Part shown: positions 33,486 through 46,879 of the stretch, piece by piece
Position numbering within the stretch: position 1 is the first letter of the stretch
Layout: every line of letters begins with the position of its first letter
Origin: Arion vulgaris
Lineage: Eukaryota; Mollusca; Gastropoda; Stylommatophora; Arionidae
Length of the DNA stretch: 64,000 nucleotides
Direction: 5' to 3'
NCBI GenBank assembly: GCA_020796225.1
Contig: CM036756.1
Coordinates: 52,804,363-52,868,362, forward strand
Translations under genes and position numbers: made by a program
The notes under the pieces: generated by a model
What the model saw: only the letters and a program-made list of their open reading frames with translations
What the model was told of the DNA's origin: nothing
Databases searched by the model: none

Positions 33486-36223
33486 CCTACATGCAGACGA
33501 CTTTGCAATCTGGACAGCTGCAGAACACTCTCAAAAAAACATCCCATCTACTACAAAAGACAGTGAAAAAAGAAGAGAACTGGACACAAAGCTGGGGCCT
33601 CAAAATTAACCACACAAAAACCACAGCAACGGTTTTTTCCCTTTCCCCACACAAGGAAAAAGTATTCATCAATTTAGAAAACGAAACAATACCCCAAACA
33701 GATACACCCACCTTCCTTGGAATTATCCTAGACAGCAGACTTACCTGGAAGCCAAACATAGAAAAGATCCAAAGAAAAGCCATACAAAGACTTCTTGTGA
33801 TGAAGAAATTAGCTGGCATGTCCTGGGGCGCAAACTCAAAAATATTAAAGCAGGTATACACTGGAGCAGTCAGATCCATCATGGAATATGGCTCCAGCTC
33901 TTGGACAACAGCAGCCAAAACAAACACACAGAAACTAGACAAGGTACAAAACATGGGCCTAAGAATATCTCTAGGAGCAATGTAAAGCAGTCCTATCATA
34001 GAAATGGAAAAAACCGCAGACATAGAGCCTCTAGAACTCCGCAGAAAATTTCAAACACTCACCAAGTTTAAAAACTAAAACGGCTAAAAGATCACCCTCT
34101 ACACACAAAATTAAAAGAAAAAACAAAAAACAGACTTGCAAGAAAACGACTCAACCATCTGGCCAGAGAATTTCATATGCAACATTCAGACATCCTAGAA
34201 ACCGACCCAGAAATGTTGGAACTCATAATACCAGAGCCATGGACATGCTACAAAAACATGGCCCAAATACACCTTGAAGTCCCATTAATAATCTCAAAAA
34301 AATACAAATAGAGACGTAGCAAAGAGCCAGGTCACTCCAAATGCTACGAGAGCAATATTCCACCAGCACATGGACACGCATGTTCACAGATGGCTCAGCT
34401 ACAGATGCTATCAGGAAGGGAGGCAGCGAAATCTACATCACTCACCCCAAGGAAACGCAGAAACACACTTCCTGGCAGCAGGACTAACATGCACAAACTT
34501 TAGTGCAGAGGCAACAGCCCTCCTCGCAGCAATACAGACACTCAACGACCAACAGGTGTCAGCAAAAAATATCGCGAATTTTAGCGATCTTTAGCGATTC
34601 AAGATCAGTTCTTCAGGCCATCTCGTGTCCCAAACAAGACAAGCTCATTCAGGATATAAGGCAAACAATCAGCCTGCTGTCAAAAAAAAATCTTAACTGG
34701 TCTTACAGTGGATACCAGCACACTGTGGTATACCAGAAAATGAAAAGGCTGACAAACTCGCACGGGCTGGAGGGAGCCGAACACAACACCACCCAACACA
34801 AAGTTTTACAGAAGCAAAGACTGGAGGGAGCCAGACACAACATTACCCAACACAAAGTTTTACAGAAGCAAAGACTGGAGGGAGCCGAACACAACATTAC
34901 CCAACGCAAAGATTTACAGAAGCAAAGACTGGAGGGAGCCGAACACAACATCACCCAACACAAAGTTTTACAGAAGCAAAGACTGGAGGGAGCCGAACAC
35001 AACATCACCCAACACAAAGTTTTACAGAAGCAAAGACTGGAGGAGCCAGAACACAACATTACCCAACGCAAAGTTTTACAGAAGCAAAGACTGGAGGGAG
35101 CCGAACACAACATTACCCAACGCAAAGATTTACAGAAGCAAAGACTGGAGGAGCCAACACAACATCACCCAACACAAAGTTTTACAGAAGCAAAGACTGG
35201 AGGGAGCCGAACACAACATTACCCAACGCAAAGTTTTACAGAAGCAAAGACTGGAGGGAGCCGAACACAACATCACCCAACGCAAAGATTTACAGAAGCA
35301 AAGACTGGAGGGAGCCGAACACAACATCACCCAACACAAAGTTTTACAGAAGCAAAGACTGGAGGGAGCCGAACACAACATCACCCAACGCAAAGTTTTA
35401 CAGAAGCAAAGACTGGAGGGAGCCGAACACAACATTACCCAACGCAAAGTTTTACAGAAGCAAAGACTGGAGGGAGCCGAACACAACATTACCCAACACA
35501 AAGTTTTACAGAAGCAAAGACTGGAGGGAGCCGAACACAACATCACCCAACACAAAGTTTTACAGAAGCAAAGACTGGAGAGTCTAACACAACATCACCC
35601 AACGCAAAGATTTACAGAAGCAAAGACTGGAGGGAGTCTAACACAACACCACCCAACACAAAGATTTACAGAAGCAAAGACTGGAGGGAGCCGAACACAA
35701 CATTACCCAACACAAAGTTTTACAGAAGCAAAGACTGGAGGGAGCCGAACACAACATCACCCAACACAAAGTTTTACAGAAGCAAAGACTGGAGGGGCCG
35801 ACACAACATTACCCAACACAAAGATTTACAGAAGCAAAGACTCTACTGAAACAATCCAGAAAAATCATGTGGAGAAAAACAAATGGAGGATACAACCCAG
35901 AGCATGACCGTATAAATACACTAAACAGAAAAGCACAAACCACAATCTTCGGACTTAGAACGGGACACTGCAGTCTCAGAGCACACCTCCATAGAATGGG
36001 TCTCAGGGACTCAGCTGCCTGCACATGTGGAGCACCAAAACAGTTCCCACAGCACATCCTGCAAGACTGCCCCAGCCTGAGCACTGTGAGAATGGAAATC
36101 TGGCCAACAGAAACATCACTACAAAACAAATTATGGGGAAACCGGTGAAGCCCTCAAGCGCACCGCCCTGTTTGTGACACATACCGGAGTAGACGCATAT
36201 CAGAAGTTGATCGCAGAAGAAGA
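33486..36223 (+). pseudogene. LINE ORF2: RT end, RNase H and zinc knuckle, with 18-codon array
   Basis: It opens with LHADDFAIWTAAEH (catalytic DD at about 33493-33498); a slip at the A-run near 33535 changes frame to a block including WTQSWGLKINHTKT, TPTFLGIILDSRLTWKPNIE and VYTGAVRSIMEYGSSSW (to 33985). After stops, an RNase H domain is read in pieces: MFTDGSATDAIRKGG, SAEATALLAAIQTLN, FSDSRSVLQAI and LQWIPAHCGIPENEKADKLA (to about 34763), carrying the Asp, Glu, Asp and His-region residues expected. An array of 54-bp units follows, then LLKQSRKIMWRKTNGGYNPE, LRTGHCSLRAHLHRMGL and a C-x-C-x8-H-x4-C zinc knuckle (CTCGAPKQFPQHILQDC, about 36019-36070). RNase H plus zinc knuckle suggests a Jockey/I-type lineage. 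Multiple frameshifts make it non-functional. Confidence 0.85.
34767..35840. repeat. 54-bp (18-codon) array between RNase H and zinc knuckle of a LINE
   Basis: About 20 units, mostly 54 bp, each encoding GSRTQH(H/Y)PTQSFTEAKTG in the LINE frame. The single-copy flanks fit on both sides (KLARAGGSRT on the left; FTEAKTLLKQS on the right), so the array is an in-place expansion of a linker. A few units have lost bases (GGAGGAGCC forms near 35040 and 35150; 35580; 35792), shifting the frame, which is why the 448-aa open frame 34503-35849 changes its repeat peptide part-way. Minus-strand frames (MCWVMLCSAPSSLCF type) are shadows. Confidence 0.95.
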
Positions 36224-36289
36224 AGAGTCAACTATCACATCCTGATCCTTTAGTTTGAGGATATTGTATGTGATACTTTCTGTTCGTGC

Positions 36290-36360
36290 GCGCCTGTAGC
36301 TTAAGCGATAGTGAACTAGATAAAAGCCGAAGTGTACCTGGTTCAAATTCCACGGCGGGC
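36290..36360 (+). other. tRNA-like segment (SINE head or tRNA pseudogene)
   Basis: A-box-like TAGCTTAAGCG (36297-36307) and B-box-like GGTTCAAATTC (36340-36350) are spaced as in a tRNA. A short possible acceptor pairing exists (GCCTG with CGGGC), but the T stem pairs poorly, so a working tRNA is unlikely. What follows (36361-36515) has no evident tail. Probably a SINE head or decayed tRNA copy. Confidence 0.4.
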
Positions 36361-36515
36361 AATTTTGAAGCAAACTTGTTTGTGGGGATTTTTACGAACG
36401 GTAAAAACAGAACTCACGCTTCATTAAGCAATGTCAAACTACCGAACGTTTAAGTGGTGTCTAGAAAATCGACAACTTATTTACTATGGTTGATGGCGAA
36501 GACCTGTAAGAGGTA

Positions 36516-39500
36516 TACCACAATTGTCATTTCATCTTCTGTTCATAAATGATATCCCACCACACACAAGTGTACACTTTAAACTTTGCTTTGTGGACGT
36601 CTATAAAATATATCACAATTGTCATTTCATCTTCTGTTCATAAATGATATCCCACCACACACAAGTGTACACTTTAAACTTTGCTTCGTGGAGCTCTATA
36701 AAATATACCACAATTTTCATTTCACCTTCTGTTCATAAATGATATCCCACCACACACAAGTGTACACTTTAAACTTTACTTTGTGGAACTCTATAAAATA
36801 TACCACAATTTTCATTTCACCTTCTGTTCATAAATGATATCCCACCACACACAAGTGTACACTTTAAACTTTGCTTTGTGGACCTCTATAAAATATATCA
36901 CAATTGTCATTTCACCTTCTGTTCATAAATGATATCCCACCACACACAAGTGTACACTTTAAACTTTGCTTGGTGGACCTCTATAAAATATACCACAATT
37001 GTCATTTCATCTTCTGTTCATAAATGATATCCCACCACACACAAGTGTACACTTTAAACTTTGCTTGTGGAACTCTATAAAATATACCACAATTTTCATT
37101 TCACCTTCTGTTCATAAATGATATCCCACCACACACAAGTGTACACTTTAAACTTTACTTTGTGGACCTCTATAAAATATACCACAATTGTCATTTCACC
37201 TTCTGTTCATAAATGATATCCCACCACACACAAGTGTACACTTTAAACTTTGCTTTGTGGACCTCTATAAAATATATCACAATTGTCATTTCACCTTCTG
37301 TTCATAAATGATATCCCACCACACACAAGTGTACACTTTAAACTTTGCTTCGTGGAGCTCTATAAAATATACCACAATTGTCATTTCACCTTCTGTTCAT
37401 AAATGATATCCCACCACACACAAGTGTACACTTTAAACTTTGCTTTGTGGAACTCTATAAAATATACCACAATTTTCATTTCACCTTCTGTTCATAAATG
37501 ATATCCCACCACACACAAGTGTACACTTTAAACTTTACTTTGTGGACCTCTATAAAATATACCACAATTGTCATTTCACCTTCTGTTCATAAATGATATC
37601 CCACCACACACAAGTGTACACTTTAAACTTTGCTTTGTGGACCTCTATAAAATATATCACAATTGTCATTTCACCTTCTGTTCATAAATGATATCCCACC
37701 ACACACAAGTGTACACTTTAAACTTTGCTTCATGGAGCTCTATAAAATATACCACAATTGTCATTTCACCTTCTGTTCATAAATGATATCCCACCACACA
37801 CAAGTGTACACTTTAAACTTTGCTTTGTGGACCTCTATAAAATATATCACAATTGTCATTTCATCTTCTGTTCATAAATGATATCCCACCACACACAAGT
37901 GTACACTTTAAACTTTGCTTTGTGGACCTCTATAAAATATATCACAATTGTCATTTCATCTTCTGTTCATAAATGATATCCCACCACACACAAGTGTACA
38001 CTTTAAACTTTGCTTCATGGACCTCTATAAAATATATCACAATTGTCATTTCACCTTCTGTTCATAAATGATATCCCACCACACACAAGTGTACACTTTA
38101 AACTTTGCTTCATGGAGCTCTATAAAATATACCACAATTGTCATTTCATCTTCTGTTCATAAATGATATAACAGCAATTATATCCCACCAAACACAAATG
38201 TACACTTTAAACTTTGCTTCATGGAGCTCTATAAAATATACAATTGTCATTTCATCTTCTGTTCATAAACGATATCCCACCACACACAAGTGTACACTTT
38301 AAACTTTGCTTCGCTGAGCTCTATAAAATATACCACAATTGTCATTTCATCTTCTGTTCATAAATGATATCCCACCACACACAAGTGTACACTTTAAACT
38401 TTACTTTGTGGAACTCTATAAAATATACCACAATTTTCATTTCACCTTCTGTTCATAAATGATATCCCACCACACACAAGTGTACACTTTGCTTTGTGGA
38501 ACTCTATAAAATATACCACAATTTTCATTTCACCTTCTGTTCATAAATGATATCCCACCACACACAAGTGTACACTTTAAACTTTACTTTGTGGAACTCT
38601 ATAAAATATACCACAATTTTCATTTCACCTTCTGTTCATAAATGATATCCCACCACACACAAGTGTACACTTTAAACTTTGCTTTGTGGACGTCTATAAA
38701 ATATATCACAATTGTCATTTCATCTTCTGTTCATAAATGATATCCCACCACACACAAGTGTACACTTTAAACTTTGCTTCGTGGAGCTCTATAAAATATA
38801 CCACAATTTTCATTTCACCTTCTGTTCATAAATGATATCCCACCACACACAAGTGTACACTTTAAACTTTACTTTGTGGAACTCTATAAAATATACCACA
38901 ATTTTCATTTCACCTTCTGTTCATAAATGATATCCCACCACACACAAGTGTACACTTTAAACTTTGCTTTGTGGACCTCTATAAAATATATCACAATTGT
39001 CATTTCACCTTCTGTTCATAAATGATATCCCACCACACACAAGTGTACACATTAAACTTTGCTTGGTGGACCTCTATAAAATATACCACAATTGTCATTT
39101 CATCTTCTGTTCATAAATGATATCCCACCACACACAAGTGTACACTTTAAACTTTGCTTTGTGGAACTCTATAAAATATACCACAATTTTCATTTCACCT
39201 TCTGTTCATAAATGATATCCCACCACACACAAGTGTACACTTTAAACTTTACTTTGTGGACCTCTATAAAATATACCACAATTGTCATTTCACCTTCTGT
39301 TCATAAATGATATCCCACCACACACAAGTGTACACTTTAAACTTTGCTTTGTGGACCTCTATAAAATATATCACAATTGTCATTTCATCTTCTGTTCATA
39401 AATGATATCCCACCACACACAAGTGTACACTTTGCTTTGTGGAACTCTATAAAATATACCACAATTGTCATTTCACCTTCTGTTCATAAATGATATCCCA

Positions 39501-42500
39501 CCACACACAAGTGTACACTTTAAACTTTACTTTGTGGAACTCTATAAAATATACCACAATTTTCATTTCACCTTCTGTTCATAAATGATATCCCACCACA
39601 CACAAGTGTACACTTTAAACTTTGCTTTGTGGACGTCTATAAAATATATCACAATTGTCATTTCATCTTCTGTTCATAAATGATATCCCACCACACACAA
39701 GTGTACACTTTAAACTTTGCTTCGTGGAGCTCTATAAAATATACCACAATTTTCATTTCACCTTCTGTTCATAAATGATATCCCACCACACACAAGTGTA
39801 CACTTTAAACTTTACTTTGTGGAACTCTATAAAATATACCACAATTTTCATTTCACCTTCTGTTCATAAATGATATCCCACCACACACAAGTGTACACTT
39901 TAAACTTTGCTTTGTGGACCTCTATAAAATATATCACAATTGTCATTTCACCTTCTGTTCATAAATGATATCCCACCACACAAAATGTACACTTTAAGCT
40001 TTGCTTGGTGGACCTCTATAAAATATACCACAATTGTCATTTCATCTTCTGTTCATAAATGATATCCCACCACACACAAGTGTACACTTTAAACTTTGCT
40101 TTGTGGAACTCTATAAAATATACCACAATTTTCATTTCACCTTCTGTTCATAAATGATATCCCACCACACACAAGTGTACACTTTAAACTTTACTTTGTG
40201 GACCTCTATAAAATATACCACAATTGTCATTTCACCTTCTGTTCATAAATGATATCCCACCACACACAAGTGTACACTTTAAACTTTGCTTTGTGGACCT
40301 CTATAAAATATATCACAATTGTCATTTCACCTTCTGTTCATAAATGATATCCCACCACACACAAGTGTACACTTTAAACTTTGCTTCGTGGAGCTCTATA
40401 AAATATACCTCAATTGTCATTTCACCTTCTGTTCATAAATGATATCCCACCACACACAAGTGTACACTTTAAACTTTGCTTTGTGGACCTCTATAAAATA
40501 TATCACAATTGTCATTTCATCTTCTGTTCATAAATGATATACCACCACACACAAGTGTACACTTTAAACTTTGCTTTGTGGACCTCTATAAAATATATCA
40601 CAATTGTCATTTCATCTTCTGTTCATAAATGATATCCCACCACACACAAGTGTACACTTTAAACTTTGCTTCATGGACCTCTATAAAATATATCACAATT
40701 GTCATTTCACCTTCTGTTCATAAATGATATCCCACCACACACAAGTGTACACTTTAAACTTTGCTTCATGGAGCTCTATAAAATATACCACAATTGTCAT
40801 TTCATCTTCTGTTCATAAATGATATAACAGCAATTATATCCCACCAAACACAAGTGTACACTTTAAACTTTGCTTCGTGGAGCTCTATAAAATATACCAC
40901 AATTGTCATTTCATCTTCTGTTCATAAATGATATCCCACCACACACAAGTGTACACTTTAAACTTTGCTTCATGGAGCTCTATAAAATATACAATTGTCA
41001 TTTCATCTTCTGTTCATAAACGATATCCCACCACACACAAGTGTACACTTTAAACTTTGCTTCGCTGAGCTCTATAAAATATACCACAATTGTCATTTCA
41101 TCTTCTGTTCATAAATGATATCCCACCACACACAAGTGTACACTTTAAACTTTGCTTTGTGGACCTCTATAAAATATATCACAATTGTCATTTCATCTTC
41201 TGTTCATAAATGATATCCCACCACACACAAGTGTACACTTTGCTTTGTGGAACTCTATAAAATATACCACAATTTTCATTTCACCTTCTGTTCATAAATG
41301 ATATCCCACCACACACAAGTGTACACTTTAAACTTTACTTTGTGGAACTCTATAAAATATACCACAATTTTCATTTCACCTTCTGTTCATAAATGATATC
41401 CCACCACACACAAGTGTACACTTTAAACTTTGCTTTGTGGACCTCTATAAAATATATCACAATTGTCATTTCACCTTCTGTTCATAAATGATATCCCACC
41501 ACACACAAGTGTACACTTTAAACTTTGCTTGGTGGACCTCTATAAAATATACCACAATTGTCATTTCACCTTCTGTTCATAAATGATATCCCACCACACA
41601 CAAGTGTACACTTTAAACTTTGCTTGGTGCACCTCTATAAAATATACCACAATTGTCATTTCACCTTCTGTTCATAAATGATATAACAGCAATTATATCC
41701 CACCAAACACAAGTGTACACTTTAAACTTTGCTTGGTGGAGCTAAATAAAATATATCACAATTGTCATTTTACCTTCTGTTCATAAATGATATAACAGCA
41801 ATTATATCCCACCACACACACAAGTGTACACTTTAAACTTTGCTTTGTGGACCTCTATAAAATATATCACAATTGTCATTTCATCTTCTGTTCATAAATG
41901 ATATCCCACCACACACAAGTGTACACTTTAAACTTTGCTTCGTGGAGCTCTATAAAATATACCACAATTTTCATTTCACCTTCTGTTCATAAATGATATC
42001 CCACCACACACAAGTGTACACTTTAAACTTTGCTTGGTGGACCTCTATAAAATATACCACAATTGTCATTTCACCTTCTGTTCATAAATGATATAAAGAT
42101 ATATCCCACCAAACACAAGTGTACACTTTAAACTTTGCTTGGTGGAGCTAAATAAAATATATCACAATTGTCATTTTACCTTCTGTTCATAAATGATATA
42201 ACACATTATATCCACCACACACACAAGTGTACACTTTAAACTTTGCTTTGTGGACCTCTATAAAATATATCACAATTGTCATTTCACCTTCTGTTCATAA
42301 ATGATATCCCACCACACACAAGTGTACACTTTAAACTTTGCTTGTGGAGCTCTATAAAATATACCACAATTTTCATTTCACCTTCTGTTCATAAATGATA
42401 TCCCACCACACACAAGTGTACACTTTAAACTTTACTTTGTGGAACTCTATAAAATATACCACAATTGTCATTTCACCTTCTGTTCATAAATGATATCCCA

Positions 42501-44580
42501 CCACACACAAGTGTACACTTTAAACTTTGCTTTGTGGACCTCTATAAAATATATCACAATTGTCATTTCATCTTCTGTTCATAAATGATATCCCACCACA
42601 CACAAGTGTACACTTTAAACTTTGCTTGTGGAGCTCTATAAAATATACACAATTTTCATTTCACCTTCTGTTCATAAATGATATCCCACCACACACAAGT
42701 GTACACTTTAAACTTTACTTTGTGGAACTCTATAAAATATACCACAATTTTCATTTCACCTTCTGTTCATAAATGATATCCCACCACACACAAGTGTACA
42801 CTTTAAACTTTGCTTTGTGGACCTCTATAAAATATATCACAATTGTCATTTCACCTTCTGTTCATAAATGATATCCCACCACACACAAGTGTACACTTTA
42901 ACTTTGCTTGTGGACCTCTATAAAATATACCACAATTGTCATTTCATCTTCTGTTCATAAATGATATCCCACCACACACAAGTGTACACTTTAAACTTTG
43001 CTTTGTGGACCTCTATAAAATATACCACAATTGTCATTTCACCTTCTGTTCATAAATGATATCCCACCACACACAAGTGTACACTTTAAACTTTGCTTGT
43101 GAGCTCTATAAAATATACCACAATTGTCATTTCACCTTCTGTTCATAAATGATATCCCACCACACACAAGTGTACACTTTAAACTTTGCTTGTGGACTCT
43201 AATAAAATATATCACAATTGTCATTTCATCTTCTGTTCATAAATGATATCCCACCACACACAAGTGTACACTTTGCTTTGTGGAACTCTATAAAATATAC
43301 CACAATTTTCATTTCACCTTCTGTTCATAAATGATATCCCACCACACACAAGTGTACACTTTAAACTTTACTTTGTGGAACTCTATAAAATATATCACAA
43401 TTTCATTTCACCTTCTGTTCATAAATGATATCCCACCACACACAAGTGTACACTTTAAACTTTGCTTGGTGCACCTCTATAAAATATACCACAATTGTCA
43501 TTTCACCTTCTGTTCATAAATGATATAACAGCAATTATATCCACAACACAAGTGTACACTTTAAACTTTGCTTGGTGGAGCTAAATAAAATATATCACAA
43601 TTGTCATTTTACCTTCTGTTCATAATGATAACAGCAATTATATCCCACCACACACACAAGTGTTCACTTTAAACTTTGCTTGGTGGACCTCTATAAAATA
43701 TATCACAATTTTCATTTCACCTTCTGTTCATAAATGATATCCCACCACACACAAGTGTACACTTTAAACTTTGCTTGGTGGACCTCTATAAAATATATCA
43801 CAATTGTCATTTCATCTTCTGTTCATAAATGATATCCCACCACACACAAGTGTACACTTTAAACTTTGCTTCGTGGAGCTCTATAAAATATACCACAATT
43901 GTCATTTCATCTTCTGTTCATAAATGATATCCCACCACACACAAGTGTACACTTTAAACTTTGCTTCGTGGAGCTCTATAAAATATATCACAATTGTCAT
44001 TTCATCTTCTGTTCATAAATGATATCCCACCACACACAAGTGTACACTTTAAACTTTACTTTGTGGACCTCTATAAAATATACCACAATTGTCATTTTAC
44101 CTTCTGTTCATAAATGATATAACAGCAATTATATCCCACCACACACAAGTGTACACTTTAAACTTTGCTTGGTGGACCTCTATAAAATATATCACAATTT
44201 CAATTCACCTTCTGTTCATAAATGATATCCTACCACATACAAGTGTACACTTTAAACTTTGCTTCGTGGAGCTCATAAAATATACCACAATTAGTCATTT
44301 CATCTTCTGTTCATAAATGATATCACCACCACAATGTACACTTTAACTTTGCTTCGTGGAGCTCATAAAAATATACCACAATTGTCATTTCATCTTCTGT
44401 TCATAAATGATATCCCACCACACACAAGTGTACACTTTAAACTTTACTGTGGACCCTATAAATATACCACAATTGTCATTTTACTCTTCTGTTCATAAAT
44501 GATATAAGCAATTATATCCACACACACAAGTGTACACTTTAAACTTTGCTTGGTGGACTCTATAAAATATATCACAATTG
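36516..44580. repeat. 95-bp satellite array with higher-order structure, about 85 copies
   Basis: The unit is 95 bp (for example 36536-36630) and contains TTCATAAATGATATCCCACC, ACACACAAGTGTACACTTTA and CTCTATAAAATATA. Unit types differ at GCTTTGTGGACC, GCTTCGTGGAGC, ACTTTGTGGAAC, GCTTGGTGGACC and GCTTTGTGGACG, and occur in a fixed order that repeats every ten units (about 943 bp). Some units carry an extra TAACAGCAATTATA block. In one frame the unit reads FHLLFINDIPPHTSVHFKL, resembling the LINE RT block just before the catalytic DD. The right end (44190-44530) carries many small deletions. Confidence 0.95.
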
Positions 44581-44946
44581 CAACATCAAGATCTAGAATG
44601 CTTTTAACAGTTTAAAAGTGGACCAAGCTATGGCCAAAATAAATGAAGGAAACATAAGTTCATGCTCTCTGACTTTAATAAATCATTTATTCCATTACTA
44701 GTTCAAAATGAAAAAAAACGACAACTCTAGAAAATGCTTCTATGTATAACCTTTGATCACCGCTTGCAAAGGAAGTCATAAAGGAAGAAAACAGACTCAA
44801 GCAAAACATATAATGCTAGGCATTAAAAAACTTTGCAGGTTTATCTTGAGGTGTGGAAGAAAGTAGTAAGAAGGAGGTAGGGGGTATATACTTGACGAGT
44901 GAGACACAGCCGACCTGAAATCTACGCTATGGGAAACATTATAAAA
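44581..44946. other. Unique stretch, no gene seen
   Basis: AT-rich, no motif recognised. It ends with a degenerate first unit of the 60-bp array. Confidence 0.4.
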
Positions 44947-46285
44947 CAGAGATTGACTGTCGAATATGTGATCTACGGGTGGAGTACGTTCATGATCAGA
45001 GATCGTCACAGATTGACTGCCGAATATGTGATCTACGGGTGGAGTACGTTCATGATCAGAGATCGTCACAGATTGACTGCCGAATATGTGATCTACGGGT
45101 GGAGTACGTTCATGATCAGAGATCGTCACAGATTGACTGCCGAATATGTGATCTACGGGTGGAGTACGTTCATGATCAGAGATCGTCACAGATTGACTGC
45201 CGAATATGTGATCTACGGGTGGAGTACGTTCATGATCAGAGATCGTCACAGATTGACTGCCGAATATGTGATCTACGGGTGGAGTACGTTCATGATCAGA
45301 GATCGTCACAGATTGACTGCCGAATATGTGATCTACGGTGAGTACGTTCATGATCAGAGATCGTCACAGATTGACTGCCGAATATGTGATCTACGGGTGG
45401 AGTACGTTCATGATCAGAGATCGTCACAGATTGACTGCCGAATATGATCTACGGTGTGAGTACGTTCATGATCAGAGATCGTCACAGATTGACTGCCGAA
45501 TATGTGATCTACGGTGGAGTACGTTCATGATCAGAGATCGTCACAGATTGACTGCCGAATATGTGATCTACGGTGGAGTACGTTCATGATCAGAGATCGT
45601 CACAGATTGACTGCATATCTCTGTACTTCAATATCTGTTGATGCCGATATTCAGGGGGAGTAGTTCATGATCAGAGATCGTCACAGATTGACTGCCGAAT
45701 ATGTGATCTACGGGTGGAGTACGTTCATGATCAGAGATCGTCACAGATTGACTGCCGAATATGTGATCTACGGGTGGAGTACGTTCATGATCAGAGATCG
45801 TCACAGATTGACTGCCGAATATGTGATCTACGGGTGGAGTACGTTCATGATCAGAGATCGTCACAGATTGACTGCCGAATATGTGATCTACGGTGGAGTA
45901 CGTTCATGATCAGAGATCGTCACAGATTGACTGCCGAATATGTGATCTACGGGTGGAGTACGTTCATGATCAGAGATCGTCACAGATTGACTGCCGAATA
46001 TGTGATCTACGGGTGGAGTACGTTCATGATCAGAGATCGTCACAGATTGACTGCCGAATATGTGATCTACGGGTGGAGTACGTTCATGATCAGAGATCGT
46101 CACAGATTGACTGCCGAATATGTGATCTACGGGTGGAGTACGTTCATGATCAGAGATCGTCACAGATTGACTGCCGAATATGTGATCTACGGGTGGAGTA
46201 CGTTCATGATCAGAGATCGTCACAGATTGACTGCCGAATATGTGATCTACGGTGAGTACGTTCATGATCAGAGATCGTCAAAGAA
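44947..46285. repeat. 60-bp array in two blocks
   Basis: About 22 units of 60 bp (for example 45001-45060, identical to the five following lines of 60), containing GTTCATGATCAGAGATCGTC and ACAGATTGACTGCCGAATAT. The array is broken at 45615-45663 by about 50 bp of foreign sequence. Shorter units (GGTGAG, GGTGGAG) are scattered. All three plus frames and one minus frame stay open for long stretches only because the unit is a multiple of three without stops. Confidence 0.96.
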
Positions 46286-46385
46286 GAATAATATCTCACT
46301 TTTTAATTTCTCGTGAATGAAAACTTCATGGTTTCATGTCTAGTGCATTCACATTTCAAGTTTTCCTGAATACTATTCTCTCATC

Positions 46386-46575
46386 TTATGTATTCACATC
46401 TCATGTATTCATATCTCATGTTTTCCCATCTCATGTATTTCACATCTCATGTATTTCACATATCATGTATTTCACATCTCATGTATTCACATCTCATGTA
46501 TTCACATCTCATGTATTCACATCTCATGTTTTCACATCTCATGTATTTCACATCTCATGTATTCACATTTCAAGT
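46386..46575. repeat. 15/16-bp array
   Basis: About 12 units of CACATCTCATGTATT(T), with some TTTT replacements. Decays at both ends. Confidence 0.9.
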
Positions 46576-46611
46576 ATTCATTATTGTGATATTATATATT
46601 TTATTTATCTC

Positions 46612-46875
46612 ACGTTAATGACTCTGACAGATGAACTCGTTATAGTCATCAGTAGATAAACAATATTATTATTTGTTATTATTGTATTCTTCTCATACCG
46701 TTAATGACTCTGACAGATGAACTCGTTATAGTCATCAGTAGATAAACAATATTATTATTTGTTATTATTGTATTCTTCTCATACCGTTAATGACTACTCT
46801 GACAGATGAACTCGTTATAGTCATCAGTAGATAAACAATATTATTATTTGTTATTATTGTATTCTTCTCATACCG
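46612..46875. repeat. 86-bp unit in three copies at a LINE 3' end
   Basis: Three copies of about 86-89 bp containing ATGACTCTGACAGATGAACT and TTATTATTTGTTATTATTGT. On the minus strand they follow the end of the LINE fragment at 46880-47330 and contain its AATA-rich tail, so the duplication involves the LINE 3' terminus. Confidence 0.9.
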
Positions 46876-46879
46876 TTAT

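Larger units (their letters stand above)
33473..36236 (+). mobile_element. LINE insertion bounded by a 13-bp target-site duplication
   Basis: AGAGTCAACTATC occurs at 33473-33485 and at 36224-36236, exactly at the two ends of the LINE; the 3' end is (GAA)n (36213-36223). The element between (33486-36223) is 5'-truncated just before the RT catalytic motif. This is the largest LINE copy in the window. Confidence 0.9.

Noticed and set aside
34703..35555. Cysteine-rich minus-strand peptides (SAPSSLCFCKTLCWVMLC type)
   Set aside because: They lie opposite the LINE-derived 18-codon array, whose plus strand has a clear LINE origin.
36290..36360. Functional tRNA gene
   Set aside because: A and B boxes are present, but the T stem and the acceptor stem pair poorly and no clean cloverleaf can be drawn by eye.
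44899..46316. Several long overlapping frames of 120-200 aa
   Set aside because: All are frame shadows of the 60-bp repeat on both strands.
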